Made by a program: the position numbers and the translations under genes
The notes under the pieces: model-generated
Told to the model about the DNA's origin: nothing
Database searches by the model: none
What the model saw: the letters and a program-made list of their open reading frames with translations, nothing else
Shown: in pieces, positions 47,927-59,896 of the stretch
How positions within the stretch are numbered: the stretch's first letter is position 1
How the letters are laid out: the number at the start of each line of letters is the position of its first letter
From: Multifurca ochricompacta
Taxonomy: Eukaryota; Basidiomycota; Agaricomycetes; Russulales; Russulaceae
Assembly (NCBI GenBank): GCA_022496185.1
Contig: WTXG01000002.1
Span: 1,054,001 to 1,118,000 of the forward strand
Reading direction: 5' to 3'
DNA: 64,000 bases

Positions 47927-50327
47927 TCATCCCCATTCGTCTGGAACAAAAGGTGTAACGAGGTCGTAGACGTCCGCATTACGCCCACGTTGTGGCTTCG
48001 AAGCACGGCCCATCAGCCGACCGATCAAAGCACGCCCTCCTCTCCGCCGCACTTCCTCTTCGCCAGCCGCTGCTGTATCTTCTTCATTCGGGTAAAATTG
48101 GTCTACCATCTTCGCAAGTCGGCGGACCCCGCTTGATGTGTCATTAAGCGCGCGTCGAGAGTCTTCCAGAGCGGACGCCAGGTACATTGCCATGCTAGGC
48201 ATCGTTATTGGCAATTTTGGCAATGGAGTTCTGGATGTAGCTGGGATGGTATAATATTTGGACACTTGGGATGCCGGGCCATCGCGGAGCAGTGTAGGCA
48301 AGGAAGATAAATTGTACGAATAGGGAAGTACGTTGACGTCCCCGTTTGCATAACGATGTTCGGGAGGTGGCGGATAGTCAATGGTGAGATATATGACCGT
48401 CCGCCAGTCGGATGAAGCGTGATGAACCTGGTAACAATTAGAAAGGTATCGAAAGGTCTCTCGGTTCTCGTCAAAGGCAATGAAGCACGTACCTTGAAAA
48501 ACTGAACCACGGTTCGCAGGTTTAGTTCACCTTTTGTGACGGCCGAAGCCTCAACAGACGGCTCAATCTGCGTGGCACTCAATTTTGCCATCAATTTCAA
48601 GAGCTGTCGCCAGCTCGTCGCCTGAATATGCATCGGCGGGCACTTCCCATAAGGAAGAGCAATGATGTTTGGCAAAGGGTCTCGCATCATGATAATGTCG
48701 ATAGATGGCGAATGGAATCCGAATGCTGATATCGAATATGATGAATACGTCACATGCTTCATAGCCATTTTTTTGATACTTACAGACACCATAAAGTAAC
48801 GCTGGCTCTACGTATTGATTAGGCGTCGCAAACGCTCTTGAAGCTCGAGAGGAAGGAGAGGAAGACCCGGGAGATTCCTCTTCCACATGAGAAGTTCCTG
48901 ATAATGCCAAGGACGCTGGTCTCGGACTGGTTCTTTGCGCTGGTGATGACGTTTGCCGGGGAGGGACATTTATGGGGACATTTGTCTGGTCCGAAACGGC
49001 AAGACGTTCGTGGGCGTGTGTTGATATGGGAGATACGTGCGGAGCGCGTGCATCCGCCTCCGACTCGATTTCTTGTACCGCTTGAAAGTAAAGTAAAGGA
49101 GATAAATCGTGTGCTCTAAAATGCTACACTACAGTTGTACGTACCTGTGTCTTTATCAACAATATCAGCATAGCGGGGTAGATGAGGATATTCTGGCGGG
49201 TTGGGATCCATGACATGATTCGACTGAGTAGTCGGTGTACTCCGTCCGCTTTCATACTCAGCTTCCAGTTTCCTAGCAAGAGCCTCATCTTCTCTAAACT
49301 GCGCTTCGTCAGATAAGGCCAACGATGTAGAGCTATCCATTCGCGCAGGGAGAGGGAGATGATAATGTTGTTTTGGGCTATACGGGTGTACGTCCCATGG
49401 CTTCGCCATGGAAGACGAGAGCACGCGTTTACCATCGGCGGTTTCCAGACCAGGCTGCAGCTTAGGGGGGAACGGGGACGCTACTGAATCAAGAAGCGAC
49501 TCTTCCAACGCCCTAGCAAGTGCCTCGTCTTGAGAAAGAAGTGACTCGGCGTATTCTTTCTCGGCATGTGCTGACAACTTCAAGGCAAGCTCTAACTCTT
49601 CTTCCTCATTCATTTGCGGTGATCCTTCTGATGACTCTGCTGGAGAGGTCAGAGAAGGCAAAATCAACGAGGTAGCATCGTCAATGTTCGGCGACCCGTT
49701 CGCGTTAGACTTGACACTAGGCGTGGTATTTAATAATGGCAAGTGACTCGGCGTTACGATGACCGAGGAAGAGCGCGCACCCAGCGGCTTCGGGGGTAGC
49801 ATTGGCGGTGGTGGGGGGGCGTTGAAAGGCGGTGATGCACCACGCGGTAACGGAGGGGGTGGCTGGGATTTGGATCGCGGTGGCTTGGGCAGAAGAGGGG
49901 CAGGGATGAATGATGGGGGCTTGGGGGGTAACATAGGAGAGCTAGATGGCGATTTTAACGGAGTCTTTGGCGGAAGAGGAGGCACCATAGGCTGCTGGTG
50001 TGGCGGCACTGGTACTGGTACCGGCGGCGGCGGGCGTTGGAGATCGCGATAGGGTGAAGGGGTCATCGAAAACAGGGCAACGTCACTGACGGGCACGAGA
50101 GTGGTGGAGACTATGCTCATAGGATGGTTGCTTGTATCAGGACCAGAAGAAAACAAGAGTCTATCAACACCTCCAGTGGCCGAAATGGTCTGGCGATGTC
50201 TGTAGCCAGGTATTAGGCTTGGCGGGATCGCCGGACCTCGTGGAAACGATGGTTGGGATTGTGCTGGCGCAGTGGAAGCGCGATGTTGCCTTGGATATAC
50301 ATCACCTGGAGGCCAGTGATATGTCAT
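47927..50327 (-). CDS. UIM-repeat protein of unknown function
   Basis: Start ATG 50327 (MTYHWPPGDVYPRQHRAS). The N-terminal half is Pro-rich (PPLPPKTPLKSPSSSPMLPP). The middle has ubiquitin-interacting-motif-like helices: EEEELELALKLSAHAEKEYA, QDEALARALEESLLDSV and REDEALARKLEAEYESG. An intron joins DKDT to AVQEIESEADA. The C-terminal half looks folded: FHSPSIDIIMMRDPLPNIIA, MHIQATSWRQLLKLMAKLSA, GELNLRTVVQFFKVHHASSD, WRTVIYLTIDYPPPEHRY, then KMVDQFYPNEED and a basic segment VRRRGGRALIGRLMGRASKP, ending TPFVPDEWG. The UIM pattern suggests ubiquitin binding, but I do not recognise the C-terminal domain. It lies between the ferredoxin-like gene and RIM15, all on the same strand. Confidence 0.8.
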
Positions 50328-50826
50328 GTTGAAAGATGCCAACCAAAGGTTAAAGGGGGTCGGGTAAGGAGGAGATGGCTAGGGGCCTATATGAGGCTCG
50401 GCTCATCTTCTTCAGGTCGAACTCAAGTTCAGACCTCAATTCACTTCAATTCAACGCACACGCACTACTGGACTAGCAAATTTACCCTTATTCGGCTCTT
50501 CACAGCGCTCAATCCAAAGGCGCTCGTTTTACACGTGCACTTGTCTTGTCTTGTAAACACGAGTGAGTGACAGAATGATTTCGAATAACTCTAGCATACA
50601 AATTGCAGGGAGGACAATGCGAAGAGAGATGAGCGAGAGTCGTGACGGTGACGAAAGAACGTGGGAAAGATGTGTTATGGGTGGCAGTGGCAGCGAAGAG
50701 GGGGCATAACAGAAATAAAAGCCATTGGAATGCAGAAGTGAGTTACGATGAAGAGATGAAAGATTGAACAAAAAACAAAATGCGTAAAGGTAATAATGGC
50801 GTCCAGATACCACAACTAGTAATCTG
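50328..50826. other. Intergenic region between RIM15 and the UIM gene
   Basis: 499 bp holding the RIM15 3' flank and the promoter of the UIM gene. Minus-strand pyrimidine-rich runs are present. No gene recognised. Confidence 0.5.
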
Positions 50827-53800
50827 TCACCGGGTGGTAATAGCTTTCGCCTTGCCAGGAGCAGAGCTGTGTGCGGTCGATGTTTTAAAGCCAAGTTCGC
50901 GCATTGCAGCTAGTAAGTCGGCCTTTTGCAGCGGCTTCGAGAGTGATGCAGTAAAGAGTGTGCTCGCATCGCCCATGTCGGCACCACTGTAAGCACTAAC
51001 GGCTATGATCGGCGTGCTTGTATTTTTGTTGTTGGTGCTTTTAATGTACCGGGCGGCACTTTCGCCGTCAACTGTAGGCATCGTTCGTGTTAGCGGTTCC
51101 AACGAGTCATTGTAGATGACGTGTTCACTTACCAACCGGCATATGAAGGTCCATCAATATGCAATCAAATTCTGTATTTTAGTCTGCTTAGGTATGAGTC
51201 AAGCGGGAAGTGTATTCAAACACGCAACTGATGTCGCCGAGGGCGACGCTAATGGCTTCAGAACCATCCGCTACAACAACACACCGGCAACCAAGTCGGC
51301 TGAGCAGTGTCTCTATGATTTTCGCCGTAATGGGATTGTCTTCTGCAAGCAGGCAGGTCACAGCGCGATCGCTTGGGTCTGGGCCTTTCTTCAGGTCAAT
51401 TGAAGCCACAGAGGACGGAGGCGTGTTGACTTCGAAATGACTGGACGTGTGTCCGATGGAGGCGGGCCATGCATCGGACAACGAACCATCGCCCATGCTT
51501 GATGAAACAGATGCAGTGCGCAGGCGACTGGGCATAGAGTTCCGACGGCCAACGTCGGCATCCATGTAGTTCTGCTTGAATCGTTCGACAGCACCATACT
51601 CAGAAGGTTTGCGGATATGACCAGCGACACTACCAGGAGTGGAAGGCGGGACACTACCACGAGAAGGTGAAGACGCGATGGAAGAGGTGGACGTCGCAGG
51701 AGATGGAGGGTTCGTAATGGTCGATTTGGCATCGAACGATGTAACCACACTCGACGGCACTTTCTTCTTGGCCGACATACTGCGTTTTCGGGTGTGCCCC
51801 ACGCCAGATTCGGAAAGTGTGTGTGTTATGGGCGCCATCTGATCCGTACGCAATTTTCGTATTACATCGTCGTTGGCCTGTTTGAGCACCGGTAAATTCT
51901 TGAAACTAAAAGTACCAAATTCGTCGTCCGCTGGTGTAGTTGCGTCACGTCCTCCTCGTGGCACTGGAACAGCCTCAGAATGAGGGACATCAATACCAAC
52001 GCTACCCTGCTGCAAGGAGGACTGCATTGTGGGCACGGGCTGATCGTCCTCGAATAGCTGTAGAATGGCTCCGCGCGGATCAAAGTAATCAGTGGATTCG
52101 GGGTCGGTTACTTGAGGAATGAAGGCAGCCTCGGTCGTGGTAACCTTATCCCATTCAATGCCAGCAAACCACGGATGTGCTTTGACCTCATCAGCCCCAT
52201 TGGCTCCAAGACGTCGGATGGGGTCCACGGTTAATAAGCGCTCCATGAAGTCCCGTGCCTCTATTGAGTAGTCGATGTACTCCTCCAGCCATTCTATCCG
52301 TCTGGAAAGGATGTTTTCAAAAACTTTCTCAGGGGTTTCATCATGAAAAGGAGGGGCGCCATATAAGAATTCATATGTAATAACCCCAAGCGCCCACTGT
52401 CGGATCATGTCAACCACGGTCCAGCCACGTAACTCGTAAAAACGATGACCCACCCAATCGACGGCAACATCGTCGCCGCGAAGACCAAGTATTGTCTCCG
52501 GGGCCAAATAGTCAGGCGTGCCAACAAACTTCTGCTCACCAGGAGGCGTGCCACTTCCACCCGGCGAAGAGTGAGAGCGCAGGTCGGTCGTTAATTCCGT
52601 AGCGAACGACTGCAGTGGGCTGTCGTTCATCTGGCCTCCAGCCCGACGCGCGAAGAAGTTTGGGAATGAATCAGATCCACTAGATTCACTGACGTCGTCT
52701 GTGGAGGACAGAAATGAATTCGTTCTTTGACGATACACCGAAGCGGGTTGCTGATTGAAATACGAACCTCCACCAATTAGGTCGGCGGGGATTAGAGGAG
52801 AGGACAGGTATGCTGAGTCCATGGATGGTGGACGAGAGTGGGGGCTGTAACGGGTTCGAGTCGCACGACCCCCCCGCTCCAACGGCATGAGCTGAGCTTC
52901 ACGAGTCTGACGACCTAGGAGACCAATCCTACTCAGACCAAAATCAGTGAGCTTGAGATGACCGTGTTGGTCGATGAGGAGGTTATCCGGTTTTAAATCG
53001 CTGGGATTGGAACGAATCAGACGGAAGCCAATGACGTCAGTGTGCTGGCGCACCGGTGAATTATTCCCCTTTGATGTAGATAGTCCAGGCCAAGGACTAC
53101 TTCAGCGACATAATTCTTCGCCCATTCCTCTGGTAGCGCGCCTAGAGACTTGATAAGTGCTGCGCAATCGCCACCATTAAGGTACTCCATGACCAGATAC
53201 AAGTTTTCTTTGCTCTGGAAGGTAAAGTACAATTTGGCAACGAATGGGGATTCAGCCTGTTTCATCAGAATCATACGCTCGGCTTTCACGTTTGTGATCT
53301 GATTCTTCGCAATCATGTCCGCCTTTTTAAGCACTTTGATAGCATAGTAGTCGCCAGTGGCTTTCTTCTTGGCCAAGAAAACCGAGCCGAACGCGCCTTT
53401 ACTGATAGGTTTGATGACCTCAAAGTCTTTGATCGACGTTGGCATTGTGCGCGAGAGGGGAGTGGCAGAAGGAAGGCGGGGTGAAATCGGTCCCCCCAAT
53501 ATGGGTTGGGTTATCGGGCTGAGAATCGGGTTAATGGTGGAATGGCGACGGTGAGAACGACGAGCCCCTGAAAGCTCGAGTGGCGAATTCAGAGGAGACA
53601 TCTGTTGGGAAGTATCGAGATTCTGGACGGACTTTCGAGGACGCACAGTCTTCGTAACACTATCGTTCAGATCCATATGAGGTGGGTTGCTATCACCTGG
53701 GGAGTCAGAAGCAACAATCGGGGCGGCTAAAGCCAACGGAGACGACACAGACGATGGAGTAGATGAGCGCGTTTGCAACGATATGCCCTGCCATGCATAT

Positions 53801-56650
53801 GACACAGGAGGCGGAGGCTGCGGAGCAGATGGGATGATGGGAAAAGCCTTCTCTAATGTAGAGACGGCGGGAATAGGTGGTGTAGAGGCCAATGGAGTCG
53901 GGTCCAACGAAGCACCACTTCCACCTCCGCTAAAAGCATACTCGGAGGTGGTACTGGATCGGTCGTCCTCCGCCTGCAGATCATCCTCGTAACACTCTGC
54001 GGTGTCACCCGTTGGCTCTTCCTCCTCCTCATCTTCGTCCTCGGCCATTTCCAAGGCCTGCGCGACGCGCTCCTCCCACTCTTGCCGTACCTTCTCCGAG
54101 TACCTAATAGTGTTCTGTAGGCGTACAACTGTGTCGATCTTTTGCCTCATTACCCGTTCCGCGTCCTGTATTAGCTGCCCAAGACCATTATCCGACGTTG
54201 TAGGCTTCAACCAGTTGCGGATTTGCATGATCTTCCTTTCTGAGCCGGGAGACAAAAGTCGCTGCCGCTCGATCGGTTCTTTGGCTTCGTCTTCCTTTAG
54301 AGCGGGAACGGAGATCTCAAGTGCAACTTGTAGCGTGTCATCAAGTTGTTCCAGTAAACGTCGTTGCATCTTCTTGACACCAAAGCGCTGCATCTTATTG
54401 ATACGGAAAAGCTGTAGAGGCGACGAGGAAATAGGAGAACTCGATGGAGAGAGGATGGGGAGTCCGCGGTACTCAGGGGTTGTCACTGGAGAAGAGCGAT
54501 CAAGGGTGGTAGAGATGTCGCGGATTGCGTTACGTAGCTCTGCAATTGATTCGTTGCACTCGCCAATCTCTGCCTCCAAACGGTGAGTTTCACTGCACGT
54601 CTCGTTATGCTTCTCGAAATACCACTGTGGGATGTTGTTCTCGCAAATACGACATAAGATCGGCGTGACATTAATTGGCCGTGCAAAAGGTAAGGGCGTT
54701 GGAGGTTCTTCGACGTGATTCCCTAGTGAGCGCTCCACCAAGGCAGAAGCACTTGGAGGTTGCGCATCCCCATCGTCCTCGACATGGATAGAAGGTTGCA
54801 AGTACTCAGGTGGTCCACACGGTTTGATCACCCACATGGTGTGGGAAAGTGTTCCCTCTTCTCGGTCAGCCATTGTCATGCCCTTCCCGTCCATTAATTG
54901 GTAGAGTGCGCTGTTTGGATCATCCCTTTCATCGTAAGGTTCCACCCGAAGGTAGAACCGAACCTCCACAGTGTGCGAGTCGTCTTCTCGTAAAGTCTGT
55001 GTTGCAACCTGAAACACCGACGAATCTTGAGGCGCGAGAAGCTTGGATATTCGCGTGCCTTGTAGTTCATCAGGATCCGTGCTGGACACTGTCAGGCGTA
55101 AAGACAGATGGGTAAGTTCGCAACAAGACGCACCCAACCACAACCTCCCAAGCGTAGTTCAACCACACGATATGGTCTCCATCCAGGTTGAGCTCCATAA
55201 CAATGTTACGATTTTGGGCCGTCTCTGCCTGTAGTCGTAGCCGCTCTGTCGCCAGGACCCGCGCCGATTCAGCTGTATCCGAGGGCTTCGATAATGGTGC
55301 TCTCGATGGGTCAGGCGGCGGTAGGGACAAAGATTGCACTTCGTCTCTTGTCCGCTTACCCTGGCTTGTGGGCCGAGACAGACGTAAACGGGGGTCCTCT
55401 TCAGGGGCTAATCGAGGTGTCGGGGCAGGAGGTGGGATGTGGTCGTCCGCCGGCTTCATCACGAAGAGTAAAGCCTCTTCTTGCTCGTCATCGTTGTCAT
55501 CAAAGTTCCAAAACTGCTTTTCCGCTTCCCACCACTCGACCACACGGCTAAGGCTGGCCACAGCAAGGAGCACTTGCACGTACCAGTTGCGGCCGTGCCA
55601 ATCTGGATGGTCATCCCACGCCTTGCCAATGGTTTGCACTCTCTGTACGATAGTTTCAACACTCTTGGGCTGTGAAGTAAGCTGGGCAACGGTCATATCC
55701 ATAACGTCGGTGGCGACGGATATGAGCTCATAGAGGTTGGTCATGATAGGATCGACCGGGTTGTCGATAAGGATGCGAGAAGAACGGCGGTTATTTGATG
55801 AAGCAGGATTAGAAAGCGACTCAGTGAAACTGGAATGGTTGTTTGGAGGAAGGGGTGAACGGGAGCGAGAGGTAGAACGAGAACTATGACCAGAACGGGT
55901 AGGACGGATAGGGATATGAATGGAACGCGATAGGCGACGAGAAGCGATGCCGCCAGATGACCAGGAAGTGTTTGCAGCGGTGCTCTGTTTACGCGGACTG
56001 GTGGTGGCTTCTCCCGCTTGGGAAGATCCGGCCGCAGAGTTAGAGGCGGTGATGGGCGAAGGGGCCGAAACCTTGTCCCAGGAAATGGTGGCTTGCCTGC
56101 GGATGAGACCAGGACTAGAGGAGGATAGGGAGGCTGCAAGAAGTCCGGGGGAAGAGGAGGAATGAGTTAGAGTAGGAGGGCTACGACAGGTGCCGTCGAG
56201 GGACGCACGCTGTCGACTATGATTTCCTTCTAGCTCAGCCTCATAACCACCATCTGAGCTAGCATCGTCGGAAAGAAATGCAGAAGCAGACTTGGGCTCT
56301 GCCTGCTGGAGGACGAATGCCTCGCGAAGAGGGTCAGGATCGGGAGATTGTTGATCACGTTCACGCTGTTCCCGTTCAGGTCGCTCGAGCTCACCCTCAC
56401 GGAGTCTCTCTTCAAAGAAGGAAGTGATAGAATTTGTGACACGTTGCAGTTCTTTGTCGCACTCCTGCTTGGCTGCCTTAAGACGTCTGGTTACATGCCG
56501 ACGGACAAAAGGCATGGAGACTGTGTTGGACCCAGAGCCATGAGCGCTACTCGAGCTGACAGAAGGAGCAACTATGGGGGGAAGGGCTGTCTCTGGGGAG
56601 AAAACGAGTGGGCTCGGTGGCTGGCGACGAGGAGGTAGAGGCTCGGACAT
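50827..56650 (-). CDS. RIM15: RIM15: PAS, zinc-binding, AGC-type kinase and response-regulator protein
   Basis: Start ATG 56650 (MSEPLPPRRQPPSPLVFS). A long N-terminal region precedes a PAS-like part NIVMELNLDGDHIVWLNYAW. CRICENNIPQWYFEKHNETC with a following His is the Rim15 zinc-binding motif. The kinase reads PISKGAFGSVFLAKKKATGD, YYAIKVLKKADMIAKNQI, RDLKPDNLLIDQHGHLKLTD, then a large insert, FVGTPDYLAPETILGLRGDD and VITYEFLYGAPPFHDETPE. The C-terminus is a receiver domain: LLAEDNPITAKIIETLLSRL, CILMDLHMPVVDG with the phospho-acceptor Asp, VSAYSG and SLSKPLQKADLLAAM. Rim15 integrates TORC1, Sch9 and PKA signals for quiescence entry. A 57-nt stop-free intron (52397-52453) interrupts the kinase domain. 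About 1,900 residues. Confidence 0.96.
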
Positions 56651-56920
56651 GAGCGACGAAGCGCCGCACACCCCGATGAAAGGGGGAGAGGATGAGGGGA
56701 GAACAGAGTGAAGGATGAAGGGTTGAATGAATTGAAGGAAAAGAAGGAAGAAGAGGAAGAAGAGGAAGAAGAGGAAGAGAGAAAAGGGAAGGGGATGTGA
56801 GTGGGGAAGGAAGTTTAGGTTTAGGTGCGGAGGAGGGTGGGAGTAGAGGTAGAGGAGAGGAGTGAGTGAGGAGTAAACAATCTCGTCACACCCTGTCCCG
56901 GGTCCCTCACCACGGCACAT
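56651..56920. promoter_or_regulatory. Divergent promoter region RIM15 / mitochondrial S18, with GA-rich repeat
   Basis: 270 bp. A GGAAGAAGA repeat at about 56745-56780 is a CT-rich leader when read toward RIM15, followed by more purine-rich sequence to 56860. The S18 side is GC-richer and short. Confidence 0.65.
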
Positions 56921-57678
56921 ATGTTAACTACACTTTCTAGAAGGCCTTTGATCTTATTCTCAAAACCTATAGTTATACAATCCGCCTCTTATGCCATTGC
57001 TCGCAAAAACCGCGAAATTTCCAGAGCTAACGAACCCAGTCGCGATGACAAGGAAACCATGAGTCGAGTTGTTGTTGAGGAGGAGGCTGCGAACGATAAC
57101 AGCATGGATAGAATCACTCAAATTCTCGACAAGGTCGCCTTGTCAGGTTCACCTCGGTCCACTAACTTCAGTGGTGGGTTGTTTTTTGTCCTTTATCCTC
57201 TCAGCGTCAACCTCTCCCTCACTTGGCCCTCTTCACCTATAATAGCTGGCCCAAAATATGAACGTGCCCGTAGAGGAAGACTCCCGAAAGACCAGCGTGT
57301 ACGTTCTCATATATCCGCCAAGTCCATTTAACATCATCTCATATCACAACACAGTTTTTGAAACCTACAGACCTTCTTCCGCGTGAGGACCCCTTCCGCC
57401 GCAAGCGTGCATTGCTCGGCCCTGGGGCTGCCGAGTCACGTCGAAACGACTGGTTTTACCAGCTTGGTATCGATCCTCTTGATGAAGCTACGAACCCCAG
57501 ACTATTGTCTTACTTCGTCACCGACATGGGCAAGATGAAAAGCCGCGCCGAAACCAAGTTGACTTGGCGCAATCAACGGCGTCTCACTAAAGCAGTCCGC
57601 AGAGCCAAGATGATGGGTGTCATACCCATTCTCAACAAACATATAACGAGGTACTATAGAGATACTGCACTACTCTAG
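56921..57678 (+). CDS. Mitochondrial small-subunit ribosomal protein bS18m (RSM18-like)
   Basis: Start ATG 56921 (MLTTLSRRPLILFSKPIVIQ), an Arg-containing, acid-free N-terminus fitting a mitochondrial presequence. Exon 1 ends near NFSG; a small middle exon carries GPKYERARRGRLPKDQR; the last exon begins FLKPTDLLPREDPFRRKR and contains NPRLLSYFVTDMGKMKSRAE, TKLTWRNQRRLTKAVRRAKM and MGVIPILNKHITRYYRDTAL. The NxxRLLSYFVTDMGKI and RNQRRLTKAVRRAR-type segment is the S18 fold. It binds 18S-type mitochondrial rRNA near S6. Confidence 0.92.
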
Positions 57679-58487
57679 ATTATATATTTGAAACACTGGC
57701 GTCCGCTCTCCAATTTCTACCTCTTGTACTCGTCCTCGGAGTCCGCACCCGTGACTACACTTGGATCTCGATTGCGAGTGTCACGTAACGTCACAACAAT
57801 GTAACATCACGCCACTTCAGGTTCAAGGCCAGAGGTCAGGTACTACACTACACTACACATACGTTCCTCACTATCACTATTATATTAGTATGTCATCATA
57901 CATACGGATCCAACTCTACACGTGTCGCCTTGGTAAATTGTGTGCTCCTCAGTAATTATTTAAGGATTGCGCCCATAAGACTATGAGATCTCATCGAGGC
58001 CAGGGTCGCAGGTTCTAGGCGTCGCCGCGGGTCATTCCGGGGCTGTGAGCACCTTATCCATTTTCAGATGTCTCAGCTTCCCAAGGTCTCCGCAATTGAC
58101 TACAACTTTGGACATCACATCACATCAAAGTGAACTTATCAGAGTTCAGAGACGTGAAAAGGATTCAATCGATGTCGAGGACGCTACATTGTGACCATCT
58201 TTAATAATGAAAACCATGGTAAGACCTACGGCTAGGGATCAATCGCAGCAAGGGGTCGGTATTCGGTATCTGGGCAATTCACATTTATGAGATCAGTCCC
58301 ACGGTTCTGAAAGAGCAAAGCCTAGACCGGGAAAGCCTCAGGGTGCGCGTGCAACATCATAAAGCATAATCTTAAGCGCTGTAGAGCCTATACAATGCGA
58401 GGGCGACCAAGAGTCGTATGACTGGCGATCCTGAGAATATGGTTTACACTAGAGAGCAAGAACAGCGGTGGCCAGATCAATATAAGT
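57679..58487. other. Convergent intergenic region without recognisable gene
   Basis: 809 bp between the stops of S18 and RPN11, unusually long for a convergent gap here. Short frames exist but none reads as a protein. CACTACACTACACTACACA-type short repeats occur near 57843-57860. No tRNA-like A/B box pair was found by eye. Confidence 0.5.
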
Positions 58488-59707
58488 TCACAACTCCGAA
58501 AGGAGCATGGTCCCCAGGTTTTGAACCACCTGATCTCCCATTGCTTTCTCCACAGCTTCCTCTAGGTGGCGTTTTGGGTCCTGTTTTCCGACATGCCGCG
58601 TCTTGAGTTGCTCTGCCGTCAAAGTCGCTTCTTCTTGTAGGGACTTATTGTATGCTCCGGACAGCGCGAGCATCGACTAGTATTAGTCAACGGCAGTCAC
58701 ACAGGCCGTCGAAACCGGATCAAGATTGAGGCACGCACTTTGATCGCTTTCTCATTACCCTCTTTATGCAGCTTGAAGTCACGTAACCTCAATCCCTCAG
58801 TCCAATTTCGTTTGTGCAGATTCATTAGCATGGCTTGTTCAAGCTCTGTCTTGCGATAGTTAACGGCTATTGAGTAATAGTGCCTATTCAAGCCATGGAT
58901 TAGAGCTTGGATCGAGGGTTTATTGATGTGCCCAATATTTGATGTCGTCTGACGAGGTTCCTGGCCAGACAAAACTGACTGTGGAGTAATAGTCCGGAAA
59001 GCGTCGATAACAACTTTGCCCTTGACCGACTGGATAGGGTCGATGACCACGGCAACGGAGCGAGGGTCGAGAGACTCGAACGACTGCAAACCAATCAAAC
59101 CATGAGGTCAATTGCAAAAGAAAAAGCAGACCTGTTGCGTCTGCACGTCAACGCTTGAAAGCCAGCATCCAAAACCTGGGTGTGAATGATACCAGCCAAC
59201 GACCATTTCTGGCCTGGTAGGAGATCAGGAGATCAGAAGGGCAACACGAGGAAGGGTATGCTTGAAGAGAGAGGCAAACAGACCTGCCAGTCTGCTTGAG
59301 CATATCGACCATTTTGGTTTGGAAAACATGATCAACAGATTCTACGGAGACGGTGGTTCCAGATTGAGGCATCGCAAACACGTCAATCACTTGAATGGTG
59401 TACTCGTCCACAAATTCGCCGAGCATCAGACCCATAACCTCCATTGGAACACCTGCCCGACCGTGCTTCAACATCTGGGGACAGGATTAGTATGAGAAAG
59501 GGTTAAGGATGCCAAATGAAACCTTAAGGAGCGCAAGAGATGAGATGTGTATAACTTCGCCACTAAGAAGTGCCCGTCGGTAGGAGGATGAGAGAGAATG
59601 TAAGAGGAAAGCACGCACTTGTCAGGAACGGTGGGTTCTTGAGGAGGGCCACCACCCTGACTACCTCTAACGGCTTGTGCCAGCATACGCTCAAAATTAG
59701 CGTCCAT
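58488..59707 (-). CDS. RPN11: 26S proteasome deubiquitinase subunit RPN11
   Basis: Start ATG 59707 ([20 protein letters not shown]). After introns, [60 protein letters not shown], then [19 protein letters not shown]: the JAMM motif HxH-x7-S-x2-D with all metal ligands. The Ins-2 region and the helix [20 protein letters not shown] follow, and the end is [20 protein letters not shown] and [20 protein letters not shown], stopping at 58488. Rpn11 removes ubiquitin chains from substrates at the proteasome lid. The intron positions are consistent with the family-wide sequence, with no missing key residue. Confidence 0.97.
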
Positions 59708-59896
59708 GTCGATTGTTTTGTCGAGAGGGTAGGTCGAGAAAGAGGAGGAGATAGATTGAGGAAAGGTTCTTTAGGCGTCAGCTGACGCGTCGCGGTAGCA
59801 CGAGCACGTGTCTCTGTCTGTGGCTGTGACTGTGGCTTGTAGCTTGTGGCTGGGGCTGGGCTGTGGTAAAAAAGAAAGTAACTACTCTGGCATAAG
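59708..59896. promoter_or_regulatory. Divergent promoter region RPN11 / unknown coiled-coil gene
   Basis: 189 bp between start codons. It includes GCTGTGACTGTGGCTTGTAGCTTGTGGCTGGGGCTGGGCTGTGG, a run of GTGGCT-like units. A GGTGGCAAA-type Rpn4 site was looked for and not seen. Confidence 0.55.

Noticed and set aside
52850..52875. tRNA B-box-like GGGTTCGAGTC
   Set aside because: It lies inside the RIM15 coding sequence, with no A box or acceptor stem around it.
54002..54586. 194-residue plus-strand frame, Ser/Arg/Cys-rich
   Set aside because: Antisense shadow of the RIM15 coiled-coil region.
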